Below are positions 44,231 through 55,256 of a stretch of 64,000 nt of DNA, piece after piece. The stretch's first letter is position 1. The number at the start of each line of letters is the position of its first letter. A program made the translations under genes and the position numbers. Under the pieces are notes generated by a model. That model saw only the letters and a program-made list of their open reading frames with translations. It did no database searches and was not told the origin of the DNA. The stretch is from Dyadobacter sp. 3J3 (GTDB taxonomy: Bacteria; Bacteroidota; Bacteroidia; Cytophagales; Spirosomataceae). The stretch lies in NCBI RefSeq assembly GCF_009801115.1, contig NZ_VTOL01000006.1, forward strand, positions 395,017-459,016. Direction: 5' to 3'.

Positions 44231-45142
44231 TTAAAAAACTGATTCCGAATGTTTTTTAAAATTCGAAAAACATATACCGCTTTGATTTTTAAAAAACTTA
44301 CTGAAATGGGAAGTATCGTCAAATCCTAATAGGAACGAAACCTCTTTCATGGTCAGGGAAGAGTGGACGGCGTACCTTTTAGCTTCCAGCATAATTCTCT
44401 GGTGAATGTGATAGCTTGCGGTGAACCCGGTATTACGCTTAATTTTTGCATTCAGATGGTTTGGCGTTATTGACAGTTCAGATGCGTAGGAGGAAACCAT
44501 TTTTTTTACTGCGAAATTATTTTCAACGAGTGACATGAATTTTTTCAGTAAATAATTATTTTGATTTTTTTCTTCGAAGTCAGCTATATGGTCAATCTTT
44601 CGGGACAAATAAATCATTAGTATTTTTAGGAAACCTTTTAACGCTTCTGATCTTAAATGATAATAGTTGGCATATTCTTTGATCATATTAAACATAATGG
44701 CTTCTAATTCGGATTCCATTTCACTATCGGCTTGAATTTGCGGAAAAATAGTATGGAACTTTTTAGTTTCTAAATGAAAAATATTTAAAATTTCAATACC
44801 GGAAAGCGATAAGAAATCTTCGGAAAAGGAAATCAAATAGCCCTCAAACCGAGTATTCGGTTCCAACGTATAACATTGTCCGGGAGAAATCAGGTAAACA
44901 AAGTTTTCATTGATCTCCTGGGTTAATTTTCTGCAATTGAAATGACCTCTTCCTTTTTTTACCCATATTATTTGATAAATATCCTTCCGGATATGCTTTT
45001 CGTGCATTCGAATTTTGTTAGAAAAGCTGGGATCCAAATGCTGAATGTCAAAACAGAAATTTGAGTTTTTATTGATCGTGAAAGATTTGCCATGCAAGTT
45101 TACGTATGGCATGAGTTCTGGGTATATGTTGGCACGATTCAT
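44231..45142 (-). CDS. AraC-family transcriptional regulator
   Basis: A 303-residue regulator with a cupin sensor (residues about 40-115; IYQIIWVKKGRGHFNCRKL, YLISPGQCYTLEPN). The AraC DNA-binding domain (about 205-300) shows YASELSITPNHLNAKIKRNTG and LLGFDDTSHFSKFFKNQSG. It lies in the middle of the stress-type gene cluster and diverges from the alpha/beta hydrolase at 45693. Its promoter region has the best -24 box of the predicted sigma-54 set (TGGCACG), so the regulator may be a secondary tier of that regulon. Confidence 0.87.
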   Translation of the reverse strand: MNRANIYPELMPYVNLHGKSFTINKNSNFCFDIQHLDPSFSNKIRMHEKHIRKDIYQIIWVKKGRGHFNCRKLTQEINENFVYLISPGQCYTLEPNTRFEGYLISFSEDFLSLSGIEILNIFHLETKKFHTIFPQIQADSEMESELEAIMFNMIKEYANYYHLRSEALKGFLKILMIYLSRKIDHIADFEEKNQNNYLLKKFMSLVENNFAVKKMVSSYASELSITPNHLNAKIKRNTGFTASYHIHQRIMLEAKRYAVHSSLTMKEVSFLLGFDDTSHFSKFFKNQSGICFSNFKKHSESVF

Positions 45143-45235
45143 ATTCTATTTTTTATAGGATTGGAAGATTAATTTGAGTTACTGAGCTTATTTTAAGTTG
45201 GTTCGAAAATAATCCGATAATTCAATTTTAATATG

Positions 45236-45328
45236 GCATTAATCGTGCCATTTGTTAATGTATTGATAATCAAACTTATATGTTGGGTTGTGTTATATAA
45301 TCCATTACGACATATCAATTTTTAGCGA
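45236..45328 (-). promoter_or_regulatory. Predicted sigma-54 promoter and upstream element of the AraC gene
   Basis: On the minus strand TGGCACGATTAATGC (45250-45236) is close to the sigma-54 consensus TGGCACG-N4-TTGC, with one change in the -12 box. The 24-bp element at 45305-45328 matches 20 of 24 positions and ends 54 bases upstream of the TGG. The -24 site is also a palindrome (TGGCA-N7-TGCCA). Confidence 0.6.
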
Positions 45329-45512
45329 CAATGATTTGATATGTAATAAAGGAATTCGTAACGTCTGGAACAGCATTCGTTAAGCAAATCACTTTCAGAA
45401 TAATTTGTAAAATCAAATCCGGACAGGCTTTATTAAATTTCAAAATCTGCTGAGATCGGGGATCACTTCAAAGGCCTCAGAAAAGACTATTGTTATTTCA
45501 ATTTTAAATGGA

Positions 45513-45600
45513 CTTAAAACGAAATATCAATAATGTTAAAAATTTAAAATAAATATAACTATTTGATATTAAGCAATATATATGTTGGTATGATATTGAT
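45513..45600 (+). promoter_or_regulatory. Degenerate copy of the sigma-54-type promoter unit before the alpha/beta hydrolase gene
   Basis: TGGTATGATATTGAT at 45586-45600 shares its first 12 bases with the CMD promoter box. A degenerate element (AAAACGAAATATCAATA, ending 45532) lies 53 bases upstream. The -12 part is weak, so the call depends on the shared spacing and the shared TGGTATGATATT. Confidence 0.4.
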
Positions 45601-45692
45601 TTATGCAGAGTCAATTAAATAATTCGCAAACTGATAAGCTCATGTCAAACTGCGCCAGGTTAAATTTTTAACAATTAAAAAATGGATTCGAA

Positions 45693-46568
45693 ATGAAAAA
45701 CAAAACACAGCACCGCTTCATTAAAATTAATGGAGTTGACATTTTTTACCGGGAAGCGGGTCCTAAAGATGCGCCGACATTAGTACTTCTGCATGGTTAT
45801 CCCAGTTCTTCACACATGTTTAGAAATTTGATTACCGCTTTGTCTGATAAATACCATCTGATTGCAGCGGATTATCCTGGGTATGGACGTAGTGAGCAGC
45901 CTCCGATTGCTGATTTTTCTTACACCTTTGAAAATTATTCGCTTATCATCGAGGAGTTGCTAAATCAACTGAATATCAGCAAGTATAGTCTTTATCTGAT
46001 GGACTATGGCGCACCGGTTGGCTGGCGGATCGCTTCTAAACATCCGGAGCGAATAGATACCTTGATCGTGCAAAATGGTTGTGCTTACGATGAAGGCCTG
46101 GAAGCATTTTGGGATCCAATTAAAGCTTATTGGAAAAATATAAATGATAAAAAAGCGGAAGAGACTCTAAAAGGATTTCATAGTCCGGATGGATTGAAAT
46201 GGCAATATACCCATGGAGTGCCCGATGCTAGTGTTATAAGTCCGGATAATTGGGAAATCGATCTAAGACATTTAGAGCGCCCGGAAAATGGAAGAATTCA
46301 ACTTGATATGTTTTATGATTATCAAAGCAACGTCAAACTATATCCCGAATGGCAGCAATATTTTCGGGATTACAATCCTGAAATGCTCATTGTTTACGGT
46401 AAAAATGATTTTATATTTCCTGTTGCCGGTGCAGAAGCATACAAAAAAGATATTAAAAACCTGGAATACCATTTGTTTGATGCTGGCCATTTTGCCCTGG
46501 AAAGTTCAGGTGATGAGATTGCTGACACGATCAGAACCTTTCTGGATCAAAAGGTTCTCAAAAATTAA
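45693..46568 (+). CDS. Alpha/beta hydrolase with Asp nucleophile (haloalkane dehalogenase/epoxide hydrolase-like)
   Basis: A 291-residue cytoplasmic hydrolase. HGYPSSSHMFRNL is the oxyanion motif and DYPGYGRSEQP follows strand 4. The nucleophile elbow is LMDYGAPVGW with Asp104 instead of Ser, as in epoxide hydrolases and haloalkane dehalogenases. The acid is in YGKNDFIFP and the His in DAGHFALE, so the catalytic set looks complete. Whether it acts on epoxides or halides is not decidable by eye. The GMC oxidoreductase follows 204 bases downstream, after a hairpin. Confidence 0.86.
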   Translation: MKNKTQHRFIKINGVDIFYREAGPKDAPTLVLLHGYPSSSHMFRNLITALSDKYHLIAADYPGYGRSEQPPIADFSYTFENYSLIIEELLNQLNISKYSLYLMDYGAPVGWRIASKHPERIDTLIVQNGCAYDEGLEAFWDPIKAYWKNINDKKAEETLKGFHSPDGLKWQYTHGVPDASVISPDNWEIDLRHLERPENGRIQLDMFYDYQSNVKLYPEWQQYFRDYNPEMLIVYGKNDFIFPVAGAEAYKKDIKNLEYHLFDAGHFALESSGDEIADTIRTFLDQKVLKN

Positions 46569-46625
46569 ATGAAGGTAACTGAATGATTAATAGTGAGCGA
46601 TTGATTTACTGTAAAAATTAATGAT

Positions 46626-46665
46626 AATTGGAATCATGAGGTCTGGTGCTAACATGATTCCAATT
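46626..46665. terminator. Hairpin after the alpha/beta hydrolase gene
   Basis: AATTGGAATCATG (46626-46638) pairs perfectly with CATGATTCCAATT (46653-46665) over 14 bases. No good T-run follows, so termination is likely but not certain. Confidence 0.5.
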
Positions 46666-46771
46666 GTTAGATTTAAAATGCAGCAAAATTGCCTTTCTAA
46701 TTTCAACTGCTCAAATGCTTTAAAATAATGGTTTAAGATGTCCGGAGTCATACCTTAAAAGATTATAAATC

Positions 46772-48352
46772 ATGATGAATGAGATTATTGAGTCTCCAAG
46801 TGCGAGCAGGGGGCAGAAAGTAAAGCAAGCAAACTACGATTTTATCATTGTTGGAGCTGGTTCGGCAGGTTGCGTAGTAGCGAGGAGATTAATTGAAAAC
46901 AAAAACTTTAAAGTGCTCATTTTAGAAGCAGGAGAAAGCGGGGAAGGGCTTGAAACCATCACAAATCCACTGCGATGGTTAGAAAATATTGGAAGCCCAC
47001 AGGATTATTTATACCGTTATGAACCATCGCCGATCCTCAATAATCGTAAAATTTTTGCGCCAAGAGGTAAGGTTCTTGGCGGATCCGGAAGTATCAATGC
47101 AATGGTTTGGGCAAGAGGCAATAAGAGTGATTATGATGGTTGGGCAAATGCAGGAAATGAGGGTTGGGATTTTGAGTCTGTGTTACCTTTATTTAAAAAA
47201 ATTGAAGATTGGGAAGACGGGGCCTCTGATTTTCACGGATCGGGTGGGCCGATTCATGTGCTCAAAGGAACCCATTTGCATTTTATTGACAAAGCAGCGA
47301 TAGAGGCGGCGGTATCATATGGAATGCCATATCTTGAAGATACCAACGGCATCAATCCGGAAGGCGTTGGGCCTATGAGCATGAATATAGAAAACGGAGT
47401 AAGATCGAGTCCTTTCGAAGGGTATTTAAAACCAATTTTGGGAAATGAAAACCTTACTGTAATAACTGCGGCAAAAGTATTGAAATTAATTTTTGAAGGT
47501 AATCGATGTACTGGACTGATGTTTCTGCATGATACTGAAATTAAAACTGTCTTCGCCGATATTGAAGTCATTCTTTGTGCTGGTGCAATTGAGACACCAA
47601 GAATTTTAATGCTTTCAGGAATTGGTGACGAAAAAGAATTAGTTTCTATGGGTATTGAAGTCAAAGTTGACCTTCCGGGTGTTGGGAAAAATCTTCAAGA
47701 CCACCCGCTTATATCCATGACATTTCAGGTTAAGGAACCCATAGGGCAAATGACCTACAATTTAGGTGGAATTAATATGTACTGGAAAAGTGCTGCGGAA
47801 TTGACAAAATCAGATTTAATGCTGATTCCGATTCAATATCCTATTCAGACCGAAGAAATAGCAAAGTTATATCCGGTTAAGGAGAATTGTTTTAGCATTT
47901 TTGTTACCCTGATTGATGTGAAAAGTAAAGGATATATTAAAATGAAATCCAGCTCTGAGGATGATTTGCTTGAAATTCAACCTAACTTTCTTTTAGAAGA
48001 AATTGATTTTGAAGCAATGGTAAACGCAGTTGAGCTTTGCATGAATTTAGTTGCGGAACCAGAACTTGCAAAAATAATCAATACCTGGATATCGCCTCCT
48101 GAAAAGCTGGACAGACAAAAAATCCGTGAGTTTGTCAAGGATTCCTGTTCAACATATTTTCATCCCGTTGGAACCTGCGCCATGGGGAAAGGAAGGTATG
48201 CCGTTGTTGATAGCCGGTTAATGGTACATGGCATTCAAGGCTTGCGGATCGCTGACGCATCAATAATGCCTCAAATTACAACAGCCAATACCAATGCACC
48301 AACCTTAATGATTGCAGAATTTGCTTCCGAGATAATTTTAGGACAGAGATAG
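46772..48352 (+). CDS. GMC-family FAD oxidoreductase (choline/alcohol dehydrogenase-like)
   Basis: A 526-residue flavoprotein. The dinucleotide-binding motif DFIIVGAGSAGCVVARRL begins at about residue 24. GKVLGGSGSINAMVWARGN is GMC signature 1 and CAGAIETPRILMLSGIG is signature 2. The catalytic His lies in YFHPVGTCAMG, and NTNAPTLMIAE ends the FAD site. It has no signal peptide. GMC members oxidise alcohols to aldehydes; the substrate here is unknown. It stands between the hydrolase and the first sigma-54 activator gene, 118 bases upstream of the latter. Confidence 0.9.
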   Translation: MMNEIIESPSASRGQKVKQANYDFIIVGAGSAGCVVARRLIENKNFKVLILEAGESGEGLETITNPLRWLENIGSPQDYLYRYEPSPILNNRKIFAPRGKVLGGSGSINAMVWARGNKSDYDGWANAGNEGWDFESVLPLFKKIEDWEDGASDFHGSGGPIHVLKGTHLHFIDKAAIEAAVSYGMPYLEDTNGINPEGVGPMSMNIENGVRSSPFEGYLKPILGNENLTVITAAKVLKLIFEGNRCTGLMFLHDTEIKTVFADIEVILCAGAIETPRILMLSGIGDEKELVSMGIEVKVDLPGVGKNLQDHPLISMTFQVKEPIGQMTYNLGGINMYWKSAAELTKSDLMLIPIQYPIQTEEIAKLYPVKENCFSIFVTLIDVKSKGYIKMKSSSEDDLLEIQPNFLLEEIDFEAMVNAVELCMNLVAEPELAKIINTWISPPEKLDRQKIREFVKDSCSTYFHPVGTCAMGKGRYAVVDSRLMVHGIQGLRIADASIMPQITTANTNAPTLMIAEFASEIILGQR

Positions 48353-48470
48353 ATTGTTACTTTAAATAACAGTCATTTCTAATGGGGTTCTCTTTTTAAA
48401 CCTATGCAGCATATTTTTTGAAATATTTAGGTTAAATTTAGTAGCTTGTGGTAAATAGACACACTCGATC

Positions 48471-49841
48471 GTGAAAGCAAAAATACTCATAGTTGAAGAC
48501 CATTTTCTTGAAGCAAATAATTTGCAAATGATCCTTGAACGTGCTGGTTATCAGGTATGTTCAATCGCAAGATCTGTCCCGATCGCCTTGAAAATTATTG
48601 AAGATGAAAGCCCGGATCTGGTACTTCTGGATATATTTTTGCAAGGGAAGCTTACCGGCATTGATCTTGCCAAATCTCTAAATGAAAAAGAAATTGCATT
48701 TGTTTATTTGTCTGCTAATTCTGAAAAAAAAGTTCTTGATGTAGCCAAACTGACAAAACCATATGGATTTTTGGTAAAACCATTTCGTGAGCGGGATGTT
48801 TTGGTTACTTTGGATATTGCGTGGTATTTACATCAAAATAAAAAAGAAGTTAGAGAAAATAAAGCAGGTTTTGAAGGACATTTAAACGAGTCCTCATATG
48901 GTAATGCGTTGAAAGATATAATTGGTCAAAGCCTTGAAATGCAGAATATGTTGAACAATATCAAAATTGTTGCTCCTTCTGATACTTCTGTTTTGATTCT
49001 TGGAGAGAGTGGAACTGGTAAAGAGTTAGTAGCCAAAGCAATACATCGCGTTTCCAGGCGAAGTAATAAGCCACTTGTTGTTGTAAACTGTGCTGCGCTT
49101 CCTCCAAATTTGATAGAATCGGAGCTTTTTGGTCATGAAAAAGGTTCATTTACGGGAGCGTTAAATCGTAGGATTGGTAAATTCGAGATGGCGGATGGAG
49201 GAACTTTGTTTTTGGATGAAATAGGCGAGTTACCACTCGATTTACAGGTTAAATTTCTCAGAGTATTGCAGGAAATGGAAATCGAGCGAGTCGGTGGGAC
49301 TATTGTTAAAATTAACGTACGGGTTATTGCTGCGACTAACAGGAACTTGGATGAGGAACTTGCTGCGGGTCGGTTCAGGCTTGATTTATTTTATCGCTTA
49401 AATGTATTTCCTCTTCTGCTTCCCCCGCTTCGAGAGCGGCAGGATGATATCTTAATTCTTGCAGATTTCTTTTTAAAGAAATATTCCGCCAAGGAGAATA
49501 AAACAATTACACGATTTGCTGATCACGTTCAAAAATCCATTTTGGAATATCATTGGCCGGGTAATGTGCGTGAGTTAGAAAATTTGGTAGCCAGAAGCGT
49601 CTTATTAGCCCTGGGGCCGGTTATTAATTCGTTCGCTTTACCAGCAGTGAAAGCAAAACAGGTGGACTCACCGGGGCAGGTGAAGATAAAAACGGTCAAT
49701 GAAAACGAAAGAGATTATATTATTTCTGTATTGGAAAAATGTAACTGGAAAGTTTATGGCGATGATGGGGCAGCCAAACTGCTGGATATTAATATATCCA
49801 CGCTAAATTCGAAAATAAAAAAGCTTGGAATTAAAAAATAG
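48471..49841 (+). CDS. Sigma-54-dependent response regulator (NtrC type)
   Basis: A 456-residue activator starting with GTG at 48471. Residues 1-120 form a receiver with ILIVEDH, Asp54 in [10 protein letters not shown] and a Lys in LVKPFRE. The AAA+ domain (about 145-375) has Walker A GESGTGKE, the sigma-54 contact loop [18 protein letters not shown] and [12 protein letters not shown] Fis-type helix-turn-helix ends it ([21 protein letters not shown]). No dedicated kinase is adjacent; the intact TPR kinase at 35445 is a possible partner. Its HTH is very similar to that of the GAF activator at 50103, so both may bind the same upstream element. Confidence 0.92.
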   Translation: MKAKILIVEDHFLEANNLQMILERAGYQVCSIARSVPIALKIIEDESPDLVLLDIFLQGKLTGIDLAKSLNEKEIAFVYLSANSEKKVLDVAKLTKPYGFLVKPFRERDVLVTLDIAWYLHQNKKEVRENKAGFEGHLNESSYGNALKDIIGQSLEMQNMLNNIKIVAPSDTSVLILGESGTGKELVAKAIHRVSRRSNKPLVVVNCAALPPNLIESELFGHEKGSFTGALNRRIGKFEMADGGTLFLDEIGELPLDLQVKFLRVLQEMEIERVGGTIVKINVRVIAATNRNLDEELAAGRFRLDLFYRLNVFPLLLPPLRERQDDILILADFFLKKYSAKENKTITRFADHVQKSILEYHWPGNVRELENLVARSVLLALGPVINSFALPAVKAKQVDSPGQVKIKTVNENERDYIISVLEKCNWKVYGDDGAAKLLDINISTLNSKIKKLGIKK

Positions 49842-50009
49842 ACCTTAAAATAAACCATCGCTTGGTTTTAGGATGAGCGGTCTCAAAAGATAGGAATGCA
49901 ATTTTCAACATTGGTGAAATATCAATACAGGCGTTTTTAAATTGGTTAAATATAACTAAAATTTTGCCGTTTCTATTTTTAAGATCCTGATAGTGAGTAA
50001 TTTAATTGT

Positions 50010-50024
50010 TGGTATGATAATTGA
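50010..50024 (+). promoter_or_regulatory. Weak sigma-54-like promoter before the GAF activator gene
   Basis: TGGTATGATAATTGA has the 10-base spacing between GG and GA and shares TGGTATGATA with two other boxes in the cluster. Only about half of the upstream element positions match near 49958, so autoregulation is possible but weakly supported. Confidence 0.35.
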
Positions 50025-50102
50025 ATAATAATGTACTGGATATCATCAAATTGATATATCCATGCATGTTTTTAATTTTTTCGGACATAACCAGCAAATA
50101 GT

Positions 50103-52835
50103 ATGGAAACTGCAACGCTACCACACAATATTCAAATCGAAAAGAAAACAAAACTTGTAAAACTGATTGATGGAGACAATATACGGTCCATTATTGGAAT
50201 ATCAGGTAAAGAACAGTCAGGATCCTCGTTGCAAAATGCGATCGGTAATCATTTAAAATCCCTGATTCATTTGCATGATCAGCTTCAGCAGATAACTGAA
50301 AATCATTTTCCCGCAGAAGCAGAACAAACAAAACTAATTTCGTTAAGTAATGAAATTGCTGCAACCACTAATAAAACTGAGCTTCTCGATATTGTGACCA
50401 CTAAATTGAAAGAATTATTTTCAATCAGCGGATTTGTGATCATGTTATACGGTCAGGACGGGAAAACCCATACACCACACATTTTATATTTGAATGATGC
50501 TGTAATAAGTCACGAGGACTTTAAACAGGTGTTATACCGAAAAAATAGTGTAGAGGATATTGTTTTTGACAGGACAATTCATTCTAACGGAACGGTAATT
50601 TTCAACATAGCTGAACTGGGGGAATTGTGTGATGTAAGTTTTTGGATTCAGAATGGATTAACTCATTTCGCCGGGGTGCCGCTTCGGGTTGGTGAAAAGA
50701 ATCTGGGATGTCTCTTTTTTTACATGGACATTGATTCGTTGAATAAAGTCAGTGATATGCTTCTTCGGGGGGTATGTGCGCAGATTTCTGTTGCGATTTC
50801 CAATGTATTGGCCAATGAAGAAATTGTCCGGAGGGAGAGCGAGCGAGAATTATTGTTTTCGCTGAATTCAGATATAGCTACGATAAGAAATAGTGAGGAT
50901 CTTCTAAGTACAATTAAACGAAAAATTAAGGGATTGCTTGGATGTACTCATACGACCATTATTATGATTAATGATGACAAAGTAACGGCCAGTACATTTT
51001 TATTAGACCCTGACTCCAGAGCAAAAAACCATCCCTTATATCAAAAAGCAGTTGGTGAAAAAACTTTTATAAACGATGATGTCTTTGGCAGGGTTATATC
51101 TGAACCTCTTCCTGTAATTTTTGATATGCAGGAACTAGTTGAAAAACAGGAACTCCTACCTTATTTTGCTGTCAATTACGAAAGTGGGATTAGTCAGATT
51201 GTTATTGCCAAATTTTCAAAACTTGGTGAAACTTTCGGATTTTGGATGATTCATTTCGATGAAAAACAAAATGCTAATAAATTAAGCCTTATCAATAGCC
51301 TCGCAAATCAGATTTCTATTGCTGTTTCGAATATCACTGCCAATGAAGAAATTTGGAGGCGGGAGGAAGAAAAATCCAGTTTATTGGCATTTAGTAATGC
51401 GATAGCTTCTGTAAGAGATAAATGCACTTTGGCACAGATTCTTAAGCAGCAACTAAAAAAGCTTTTTAAAATCGATTACTATGTAATTCATACGTGGTGT
51501 GAAGATAGGGAAACGTACTGGCCGATGTTATTTGATCCTGAAAATGAATTTTTGGCTCATTCTGATTTTGAAAAGATAAAAAATCACAACCTTTCATCTT
51601 ACGATGACACAATATTAGCAGCCAAAGACGAAAGGCTACTGAGCACCTGGCTAAGAATTGGAGAAGAAAGTATTGCCGTTATGGATTTTAGACATAGTGG
51701 TAAAAATGAGAGGTTTCAGGAGAATCTTTTTACTGGCATCTGTTCACAGATCGCTATTGCTGTCGCTAACATTATATCCAGTGAAAAAATAAGCAAACAA
51801 ATATGTGAGATCAACAACTATAAGCAACAGCTTGAAGAGGAAAAAATTTACCTTAAGGAGGAAATTGAGATTACGCAGAATTATGGAGAAATTATTGGTG
51901 AAAGTCCGGCCATTCAAAGAACATTTCGACTTGTAGCTCAGGTTGCATCTTCCGACAGCACCGTCTTGTTACTTGGGGAAACCGGGACGGGAAAGGAACT
52001 GATTGCACGCGCGATCCATAACAATTCGCCTCGGAAAAATAAATTGATGGTAAAAGTCAATTGCGCTGCTTTACCGCCAAATTTAATTGAGAGCGAGCTT
52101 TTTGGTCATGAACGCGGAAGTTTTACAGGTGCTACGGAACGCCGGTTAGGCAAATTTGAACTCGCCAATAACGGCACTTTATTTTTGGATGAAATTGGTG
52201 AGATGCCTCTTGATCTTCAGGTCAAACTATTACGGGCCTTGCAAGAGAAGGAAATTGAAAGGGTGGGTGGGAAAAATACGATTAAGGTGGATGTTAGAAT
52301 TATTGCTGCAACGAACAGAGACCTGGAAAAGGAAATGGAGGAAGGGAGGTTTAGAAGTGATCTTTATTACCGTTTAAATATTTTTCCAATAAATCTTCCT
52401 GCTTTGAGAGATCGTAGAGAGGATATTCCACTTCTTGCTACGCATTTTATTTCACGTTATTCTAAAAAAACGGGCCGACGAATTTCTACGATTAGTAATA
52501 AGGTACTTCAGGATTTAGTACAATATTGTTGGCCAGGGAATATCCGTGAGCTGGAACACCTCATAGAAAGAAGTGTGTTGCTATCAACCGGAAATGCCTT
52601 AAACAACATTGTATTACCTACGCTCAAAAAGCAAAACAAGATGCAGGCACAGTATGAAGATGTGCAGATAAAAACGATCGATGAGAATGAGCGTGAGCAT
52701 ATTCTTAAAATTCTTAAAACGTGTAGCGGCAGAGTGTCAGGTGACGGCGGGGCGGCCATTTTACTTGGCGTACCGGTTAGTACCTTAAATTCTAAAATTA
52801 AGCGTTTGGGAATTAGAAAGGAGCATTTTGCCTAA
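50103..52835 (+). CDS. Sigma-54-dependent activator with three GAF sensor domains
   Basis: A 910-residue enhancer-binding protein. Three GAF-type repeats lie at about residues 70-245, 250-425 and 430-580. The second and third open with a shared phrase (NEEI(V/W)RRE...LL(F)SNxIAxxR). A coiled-coil linker follows. The AAA+ domain has GETGTGKE at about 624, GSFTGA at about 675, [12 protein letters not shown] and [12 protein letters not shown]. The C-terminal Fis HTH is [24 protein letters not shown] modules usually bind small ligands or nucleotides or sense redox state. It is the best candidate master activator of the surrounding sigma-54-like promoters. Its stop overlaps the convergent SulP gene by four bases. 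Confidence 0.92.
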   Translation: METATLPHNIQIEKKTKLVKLIDGDNIRSIIGISGKEQSGSSLQNAIGNHLKSLIHLHDQLQQITENHFPAEAEQTKLISLSNEIAATTNKTELLDIVTTKLKELFSISGFVIMLYGQDGKTHTPHILYLNDAVISHEDFKQVLYRKNSVEDIVFDRTIHSNGTVIFNIAELGELCDVSFWIQNGLTHFAGVPLRVGEKNLGCLFFYMDIDSLNKVSDMLLRGVCAQISVAISNVLANEEIVRRESERELLFSLNSDIATIRNSEDLLSTIKRKIKGLLGCTHTTIIMINDDKVTASTFLLDPDSRAKNHPLYQKAVGEKTFINDDVFGRVISEPLPVIFDMQELVEKQELLPYFAVNYESGISQIVIAKFSKLGETFGFWMIHFDEKQNANKLSLINSLANQISIAVSNITANEEIWRREEEKSSLLAFSNAIASVRDKCTLAQILKQQLKKLFKIDYYVIHTWCEDRETYWPMLFDPENEFLAHSDFEKIKNHNLSSYDDTILAAKDERLLSTWLRIGEESIAVMDFRHSGKNERFQENLFTGICSQIAIAVANIISSEKISKQICEINNYKQQLEEEKIYLKEEIEITQNYGEIIGESPAIQRTFRLVAQVASSDSTVLLLGETGTGKELIARAIHNNSPRKNKLMVKVNCAALPPNLIESELFGHERGSFTGATERRLGKFELANNGTLFLDEIGEMPLDLQVKLLRALQEKEIERVGGKNTIKVDVRIIAATNRDLEKEMEEGRFRSDLYYRLNIFPINLPALRDRREDIPLLATHFISRYSKKTGRRISTISNKVLQDLVQYCWPGNIRELEHLIERSVLLSTGNALNNIVLPTLKKQNKMQAQYEDVQIKTIDENEREHILKILKTCSGRVSGDGGAAILLGVPVSTLNSKIKRLGIRKEHFA

Positions 52836-54364
52836 TCCGGGCAGGTCAGATTTTTATGTTCGATAAGATTTACCTTAATAAATGAATTTGACCTTTTTAG
52901 AAGTTTTATGTTATGATCATTCAGGTTTAGGAGGTAAAGTTTTTTCTTCTTTAATCTGTATTGGTCAGTAAGATTGTGAAGGGAGATCAATCCGGTTATA
53001 TCAAAAATTTTGCAATCTGATAAATCAATTGTAACAAATTCCTGATCGTCAGTTATTTGAAAATGTTTTGTAAAATGGGAAACAGATCCGAAAAATAATG
53101 GTCCGGATACTTTGTATTGTATTGATAGCAGATCCTTTTTAGTATTTGTTATTCGAAGCATTGTTGCGCCTTGCCAGGCGAATATCAGGGAAGATATGAT
53201 TACCCCAATCAATACAGCAAGTGCGAGATTATTAAAAAATACTGTAATTGCCGTTACCGAAACCATGGTGAACAAATCGGTGAATGGTATGGATGCCGCC
53301 GTTTTTAGGCTGGACCAGGAGAAAGTTTTAACAGCAACAACAATCATGATGCCGGTCAGTGCAGCCATTGGAATCTTTATGATGATACCTGACCCAAACA
53401 TAACCAATAATAATAAGGATAGCGAAGCGAAAATTCCTGACAATCGCGTCCTGGCTCCCGACGAAACGTTGACCATGCTTTGCCCGAGCATAGCACAGCC
53501 GCTCATGCCTGAGAATAAGCCGGATACAATATTGGCAATACCCTGAGCTCTAATTTCTTTATTACTATTGGACGGCCCTTTTATAGTTTCGTTTAAAATA
53601 TTAAATGTTAGTAAAGTTTCTATTAAACCTACGCTGGCGATGATCATAGCGTATGGGAAAACTACATAGATAACTTCCTTTGAAATAGGTAATTGTGGGA
53701 TATGAAAAGGTGGAAATTTACCGTTTATCAGAGAAATGTCACCTATGGTTTTTGTTGGAATTTTTAATACTGTCACGACGCTAAATATAAATAATATTGC
53801 AATTAGTGATGACGGAATAATATTTGTTAGCTTCGGAAGCATCCAAATAATGAATATAGTAAGTAAAACCAAAGAGATCATGATCAACAGTGGCGGGCCG
53901 GAAAGCCACTCTGAAAGCCCATTGGCCTTTTCAATTTTAAATTGATCGAGCTGAGAAAAGAAAATAATGATTGCCAAACCATTCACAAAGCCAGATACCA
54001 CTGGTAATGGAATAAGTCTCAGAAGTTTTTCAAAATGAAAAATTGCCGCTACCAACTGAATTATTCCTGCTAAAATACCCGCAGCAAATACGTATTCTAT
54101 ACCATAAGATTTAGAAAGTGAGATAATAACTACCGCGACTGCCCCCGTGGATCCGGAGATCATGCCAGGCCTGCCACCAAGTAATGATGTTACAAAACCG
54201 ATCGAAATTGAAGCGTATAAACCGTTGAGTGGGGAAAGGCCTGCAATCATTGCAAACGCCATCGCTTCAGGTACCAGCGCAAATGCAACGGTCAAACCGG
54301 AGAGAATCTCTGTTTTTAATTTCAATGGCTCATCAGAGTTGATTAGATGGGAGAAAGGTTTCAT
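52832..54364 (-). CDS. SulP-family anion transporter with STAS domain
   Basis: A 510-residue transporter with 10 or more membrane segments. The SulP signature region is near the start ([44 protein letters not shown]). The cytoplasmic STAS domain is at about residues 425-505 ([23 protein letters not shown]). SulP proteins carry sulphate, bicarbonate or dicarboxylates; no carbonic anhydrase or sulphur gene is adjacent to decide. It converges on the GAF activator gene and overlaps it by four bases. No clear promoter box is seen on its own strand. Confidence 0.9.
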   Translation of the reverse strand: MKPFSHLINSDEPLKLKTEILSGLTVAFALVPEAMAFAMIAGLSPLNGLYASISIGFVTSLLGGRPGMISGSTGAVAVVIISLSKSYGIEYVFAAGILAGIIQLVAAIFHFEKLLRLIPLPVVSGFVNGLAIIIFFSQLDQFKIEKANGLSEWLSGPPLLIMISLVLLTIFIIWMLPKLTNIIPSSLIAILFIFSVVTVLKIPTKTIGDISLINGKFPPFHIPQLPISKEVIYVVFPYAMIIASVGLIETLLTFNILNETIKGPSNSNKEIRAQGIANIVSGLFSGMSGCAMLGQSMVNVSSGARTRLSGIFASLSLLLLVMFGSGIIIKIPMAALTGIMIVVAVKTFSWSSLKTAASIPFTDLFTMVSVTAITVFFNNLALAVLIGVIISSLIFAWQGATMLRITNTKKDLLSIQYKVSGPLFFGSVSHFTKHFQITDDQEFVTIDLSDCKIFDITGLISLHNLTDQYRLKKKKLYLLNLNDHNIKLLKRSNSFIKVNLIEHKNLTCPD

Positions 54365-54656
54365 ACATTCTTTTTAGTCGCTATTACTCAGGATTCTGAT
54401 TTGGATAATTGATCCCGGGAGTAAAAAAAGTAAATATTTGTGCCTGTATCTAAGTTGTTTTTAGTCAAGCAGTTGTGTGTTTATTGTATCGGGAACGACA
54501 GCGAAATGTCGCTGATTATCTAAATTCGAACGAAATAACACCATAGTTTCATTAAACTTGATGTGGCACATTTTACGCCTTAGCAGGATTTTGAAGATTT
54601 AACTGAAAAGTAAATTCCGTGTGGTAGCTCGCAGCTATTGATATCTAAATGCTGTA

Positions 54657-54749
54657 TCGCTAAAAATCGATATATCGCTAAAATTTGTGCAAAGTTGTAT
54701 TTGTAATAAATTGATAGTCAAATAGATAATGGTTGGCACTGCATTTGTA
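54657..54749 (+). promoter_or_regulatory. Best copy of the shared upstream element with sigma-54-like promoter (DUF1348-SLAC1)
   Basis: The element at 54657-54680 is a direct repeat of TCGCTA with an 18-base period and serves as my reference. TGGCACTGCATTTGT follows exactly 54 bases later (54735-54749), with a -24 TGGCAC and a -12 TTTGT. The predicted transcript start lies about 17 bases before the ATG at 54778. A second TGGCAC box at 54564 has an ACGC -12 and only a weak element. Confidence 0.6.
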
Positions 54750-54777
54750 TCATGATTCCATTAAAAATTAGACAGAT

Positions 54778-55191
54778 ATGGAAATTTTAAAGCCATTACC
54801 TCCATTTGATCTCGATTCTGCAATTGAAAAAGTTCAGCTGGCAGAAGATGCATGGAATAGCCGGGATCCGGAAAGAGTCGCTTCTGCTTATACCCTTGAT
54901 ACAGAATGGAGAAATCGTTCTGTATTTATTAATGGGCGGGAAAATGTGATTAAGTTCTTAGCTGATAAATGGCAGAGAGAACTTCGTTACAAATTAAAAA
55001 AGGAACTTTGGGCCTTTACCGGGAATAGAATTGCCGTTCGGTTCGAATATGAATACCACGATTCGGATATGCGATGGTTTCGGGCATATGGCAATGAAAA
55101 TTGGGAGTTTAATGAAAATGGATTAATGCAAAGAAGATTTGCCAGTATTAACGATTTGGAAATCAAGGAAGAAGATAGGAGGTTGCACTAG
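54778..55191 (+). CDS. DUF1348/NTF2-like protein
   Basis: A 137-residue NTF2-fold protein of the DUF1348 group. Blocks are [42 protein letters not shown], and [29 protein letters not shown] near the end. The RRFASINDL tail is also typical. The family is widespread and uncharacterised; the fold suggests binding of a small hydrophobic compound. The SLAC1 transporter gene follows 65 bases later and probably shares its transcript. It has the clearest copy of the regulon promoter. Confidence 0.87.
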   Translation: MEILKPLPPFDLDSAIEKVQLAEDAWNSRDPERVASAYTLDTEWRNRSVFINGRENVIKFLADKWQRELRYKLKKELWAFTGNRIAVRFEYEYHDSDMRWFRAYGNENWEFNENGLMQRRFASINDLEIKEEDRRLH

Positions 55192-55256
55192 GCCTCAAAG
55201 GTTATACTTTATTTGAATCGTTAGAGTAAATTTAATAATCCTAAAACGCATGTTTC

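Noticed and set aside
54564..54578. A second TGGCAC...ACGC sigma-54-like box upstream of the DUF1348 gene
   Set aside because: The associated element matches only about 12 of 20 positions and lies at 50 rather than 53-54 bases; the box at 54735 is better.
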